From contig CAWVXY010000013.1 in NCBI GenBank assembly GCA_963934295.1, positions 13,132 to 77,131 of the forward strand: a stretch of 64,000 bases of DNA, read 5' to 3'. Of this stretch, positions 62,601 to 64,000 are shown in pieces. The notes under the pieces are model-generated. The model saw only the letters and a program-made list of their open reading frames with translations, was not told the DNA's origin and made no database searches. Each line of letters opens with the position of its first letter. Position 1 is the first letter of the stretch. The position numbers and the translations under genes were made by a program. Source of the DNA: Seribacter sp963934295 (GTDB lineage Bacteria > Verrucomicrobiota > Verrucomicrobiia > Opitutales > Seribacteraceae).

Positions 62601-64000
62601 CTAGTTTTTCTGAGCTGCCAGGTAATGAACGAGCGATGCAAAATCATTCATGGACATTCCATTGGCCAAGCCAGCTGGCATCATAGAGATAGGCAGCAGT
62701 GTCTCGTTGGCGATGTCGGAAGTCTTCAATGTGGTCACGGTTCCGGCAATATCTCTCATTTCGATCTGATCACTTAAACGATTGGTCACAAAGCCAACAT
62801 GAGCCCCCCCCTTCTTGGTGGTAATGGAAACCGTTTTGAACCCCTGGGAAATCTCCTGTTCCGGACGAAGAATACTCATGGCAATACGATCCGCATCCAT
62901 GATCCCTCCGATCTGTCCTAGATAAGGCCCCTTTTGCACCTCGTCCTTATTTAAGGCATGACAGGCAACACATCCCTGCTGGGCAAACAAGGCCTTCCCC
63001 TTTTTCATATTCCCTTTGGTATTACCCAAGGCGATGGTGACATCCTCGATACTCATCTCCCCCACCTGACCCTGTTTATCCATAATTTTCCTCAGGTTTA
63101 CCTTGGGCTCATCCTTTACGACCACCTGAGTAGCTTCTGCCTTGGGCAATCCGGGTAATTCGACCCGGTCCTTGGTTGCCAATTCAGAAATCACATATCT
63201 CAATTCGGGGGATCTATTTTTGGCCGCACTCACCAATACTTTGGCAATCTTCTCCGTTTTCTCCCAGGCTGTCGGATAATAGTAGGGCCCACGGGTATCC
63301 GGGCGGGTACTCCACCAGGTCTCCCCATCATAAACCTTTTCCCGGTTCGCCAGACGGATCAAGGTCTTCGCCACTCTTTGCTTACTAACCGAATCCTTCA
63401 TTTTCGAAAATTCCTCCAGGAGTTGGTCCACAACATTAGCATCGTGCATATAATTAAGAGCCATCAACGCCCCCTCCTGATTGACACCTCCTATTGCTTG
63501 GATACAGGCATCTCCCGCATTCATATCCACAAGGGCTTTCCTCGCAACATGGGGAAGAACCACTGCCGAGTTAGGGATAGCGTGTGGACCTTCCGCAATC
63601 TCCTGCTTTCCTTTACCTGCCAATTTAGTGACCGGTTGATTACTCACATAAAAACGAACCTTTCCCCCATGATCCGTACTGGCAAGACCGGCCGTGCATT
63701 TAAATCGAACCGTACCGGCGGGTAGCTTTTTATAAATGATCGACCCAATCGAATGAGTTCCAATCCCTGCAGTCATCGGTTTACCATCCTTGCGAGCCAG
63801 CTTGGCTCCCGTTGGACTGTACCCTACACGGGTTTTGCCCCACCCCTGGGTAGCCTTGGACCATTTTAGATCCGTAAGTTTCACAATCGAACCATCCTTT
63901 TTTACTAAAACAGGATCAAACCAGGAACCATGATCACTACCGTTGCCATTCCCACCGTCCCCAAGAGTGAGATGAAGTTCTTTCCATCCGGTTATATCAA
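62601..64000 (-). CDS. PVC-type heme-binding protein, C-terminal part (5' end outside window)
   Basis: The frame is open through to the window end, so this is the last 466 or so residues of a larger protein. An ATG-like start at 63884 is only an internal GTG: upstream codons read WKELHLTLGDGGNGNGSDHG in the same frame. Domains seen: NPCBM-type carbohydrate-binding region (about 63880-63600; AGIGTHSIGSIIYKKLPAG), a HEAT-like helical region, and a C-terminal cytochrome c-type domain with QQGCVACHALNKD and a typical SMMPAGLANGMSMNDFASLV ending. It is likely to be a periplasmic heme dehydrogenase of the same class as those at 8.9 and 19.2 kb, and begins the operon with the sulfatase and lyase. 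Confidence 0.82.
   Translation of the reverse strand, partial: DITGWKELHLTLGDGGNGNGSDHGSWFDPVLVKKDGSIVKLTDLKWSKATQGWGKTRVGYSPTGAKLARKDGKPMTAGIGTHSIGSIIYKKLPAGTVRFKCTAGLASTDHGGKVRFYVSNQPVTKLAGKGKQEIAEGPHAIPNSAVVLPHVARKALVDMNAGDACIQAIGGVNQEGALMALNYMHDANVVDQLLEEFSKMKDSVSKQRVAKTLIRLANREKVYDGETWWSTRPDTRGPYYYPTAWEKTEKIAKVLVSAAKNRSPELRYVISELATKDRVELPGLPKAEATQVVVKDEPKVNLRKIMDKQGQVGEMSIEDVTIALGNTKGNMKKGKALFAQQGCVACHALNKDEVQKGPYLGQIGGIMDADRIAMSILRPEQEISQGFKTVSITTKKGGAHVGFVTNRLSDQIEMRDIAGTVTTLKTSDIANETLLPISMMPAGLANGMSMNDFASLVHYLAAQKN

Overview
The window looks like chromosomal DNA of a marine-type member of the PVC superphylum, most likely Verrucomicrobiota (Planctomycetota is the alternative). The grounds are the protein families: Planctomycete-type cytochrome/DUF1592, DUF1552, DUF1549-DUF1553 and DUF1501 proteins, very long PVC-type heme-binding proteins (three, one cut by the window end), and eleven intact secreted sulfatases plus one sulfatase pseudogene. 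I saw no rRNA, tRNA, CRISPR array or complete transposase gene.

Layout. 1-3.7 kb: a PhoD-like phosphatase, then a block of 130-bp palindromic repeat units split in two by a BrnT/BrnA-type toxin-antitoxin pair. 3.8-8.9 kb (minus strand): a DUF1592 cytochrome protein and a DUF1552 protein, then a sulfatase pseudogene whose 5' part is lost and replaced by half of one of the same repeat units. 8.9-13 kb (minus): a PVC heme-binding/DUF1080 fusion and a DCC-family protein. 13-18.1 kb (plus): an FKBP isomerase, then a coupled DUF1549/1553 - DUF1501 - nucleotide N-hydrolase-like trio. 18.1-33.5 kb: an AraC-type regulator divergent from a tightly packed eight-gene operon (ThuA/PVC cytochrome fusion, GH130, DUF1861/GT108-like, an unrecognised large secreted protein, a sodium:solute symporter, three sulfatases). 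33.5-37.5 kb: an alkyltransferase-type protein, a propeller/DUF3604 protein and a TolB-like propeller. 37.6-55.3 kb (minus): seven consecutive sulfatases followed by two sialate-esterase-like proteins that bracket a hydroxyproline-catabolism-like set (proline racemase family epimerase, FAD oxidase, DHDPS-family deaminase, enolase-superfamily enzyme). 55.4-60.2 kb: a second PhoD-like protein, two small genes with integron-cassette-like flanks, an outer-membrane barrel plus an HMA metal-binding protein, and a membrane protein. 60.2-64 kb (minus): a polysaccharide lyase, a sulfatase, and a PVC heme-binding protein running off the window end.

How it fits together (inference): secreted sulfatases, acetyl-esterases, the lyase and the periplasmic oxidative machinery would strip and cut a sulfated, acetylated, probably uronic-acid- and mannose-containing glycan or glycoprotein. 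GH130/DUF1861 and the symporter would handle released glycosides, and the hydroxyproline genes would use the imino acid of a hydroxyproline-rich or collagen-like protein backbone. The two most promising poorly described units are the AraC-controlled operon at 19.2-33.5 kb with its unrecognised 24.9-26.9 kb protein, and the sulfatase/hydroxyproline block at 37.6-55.3 kb.
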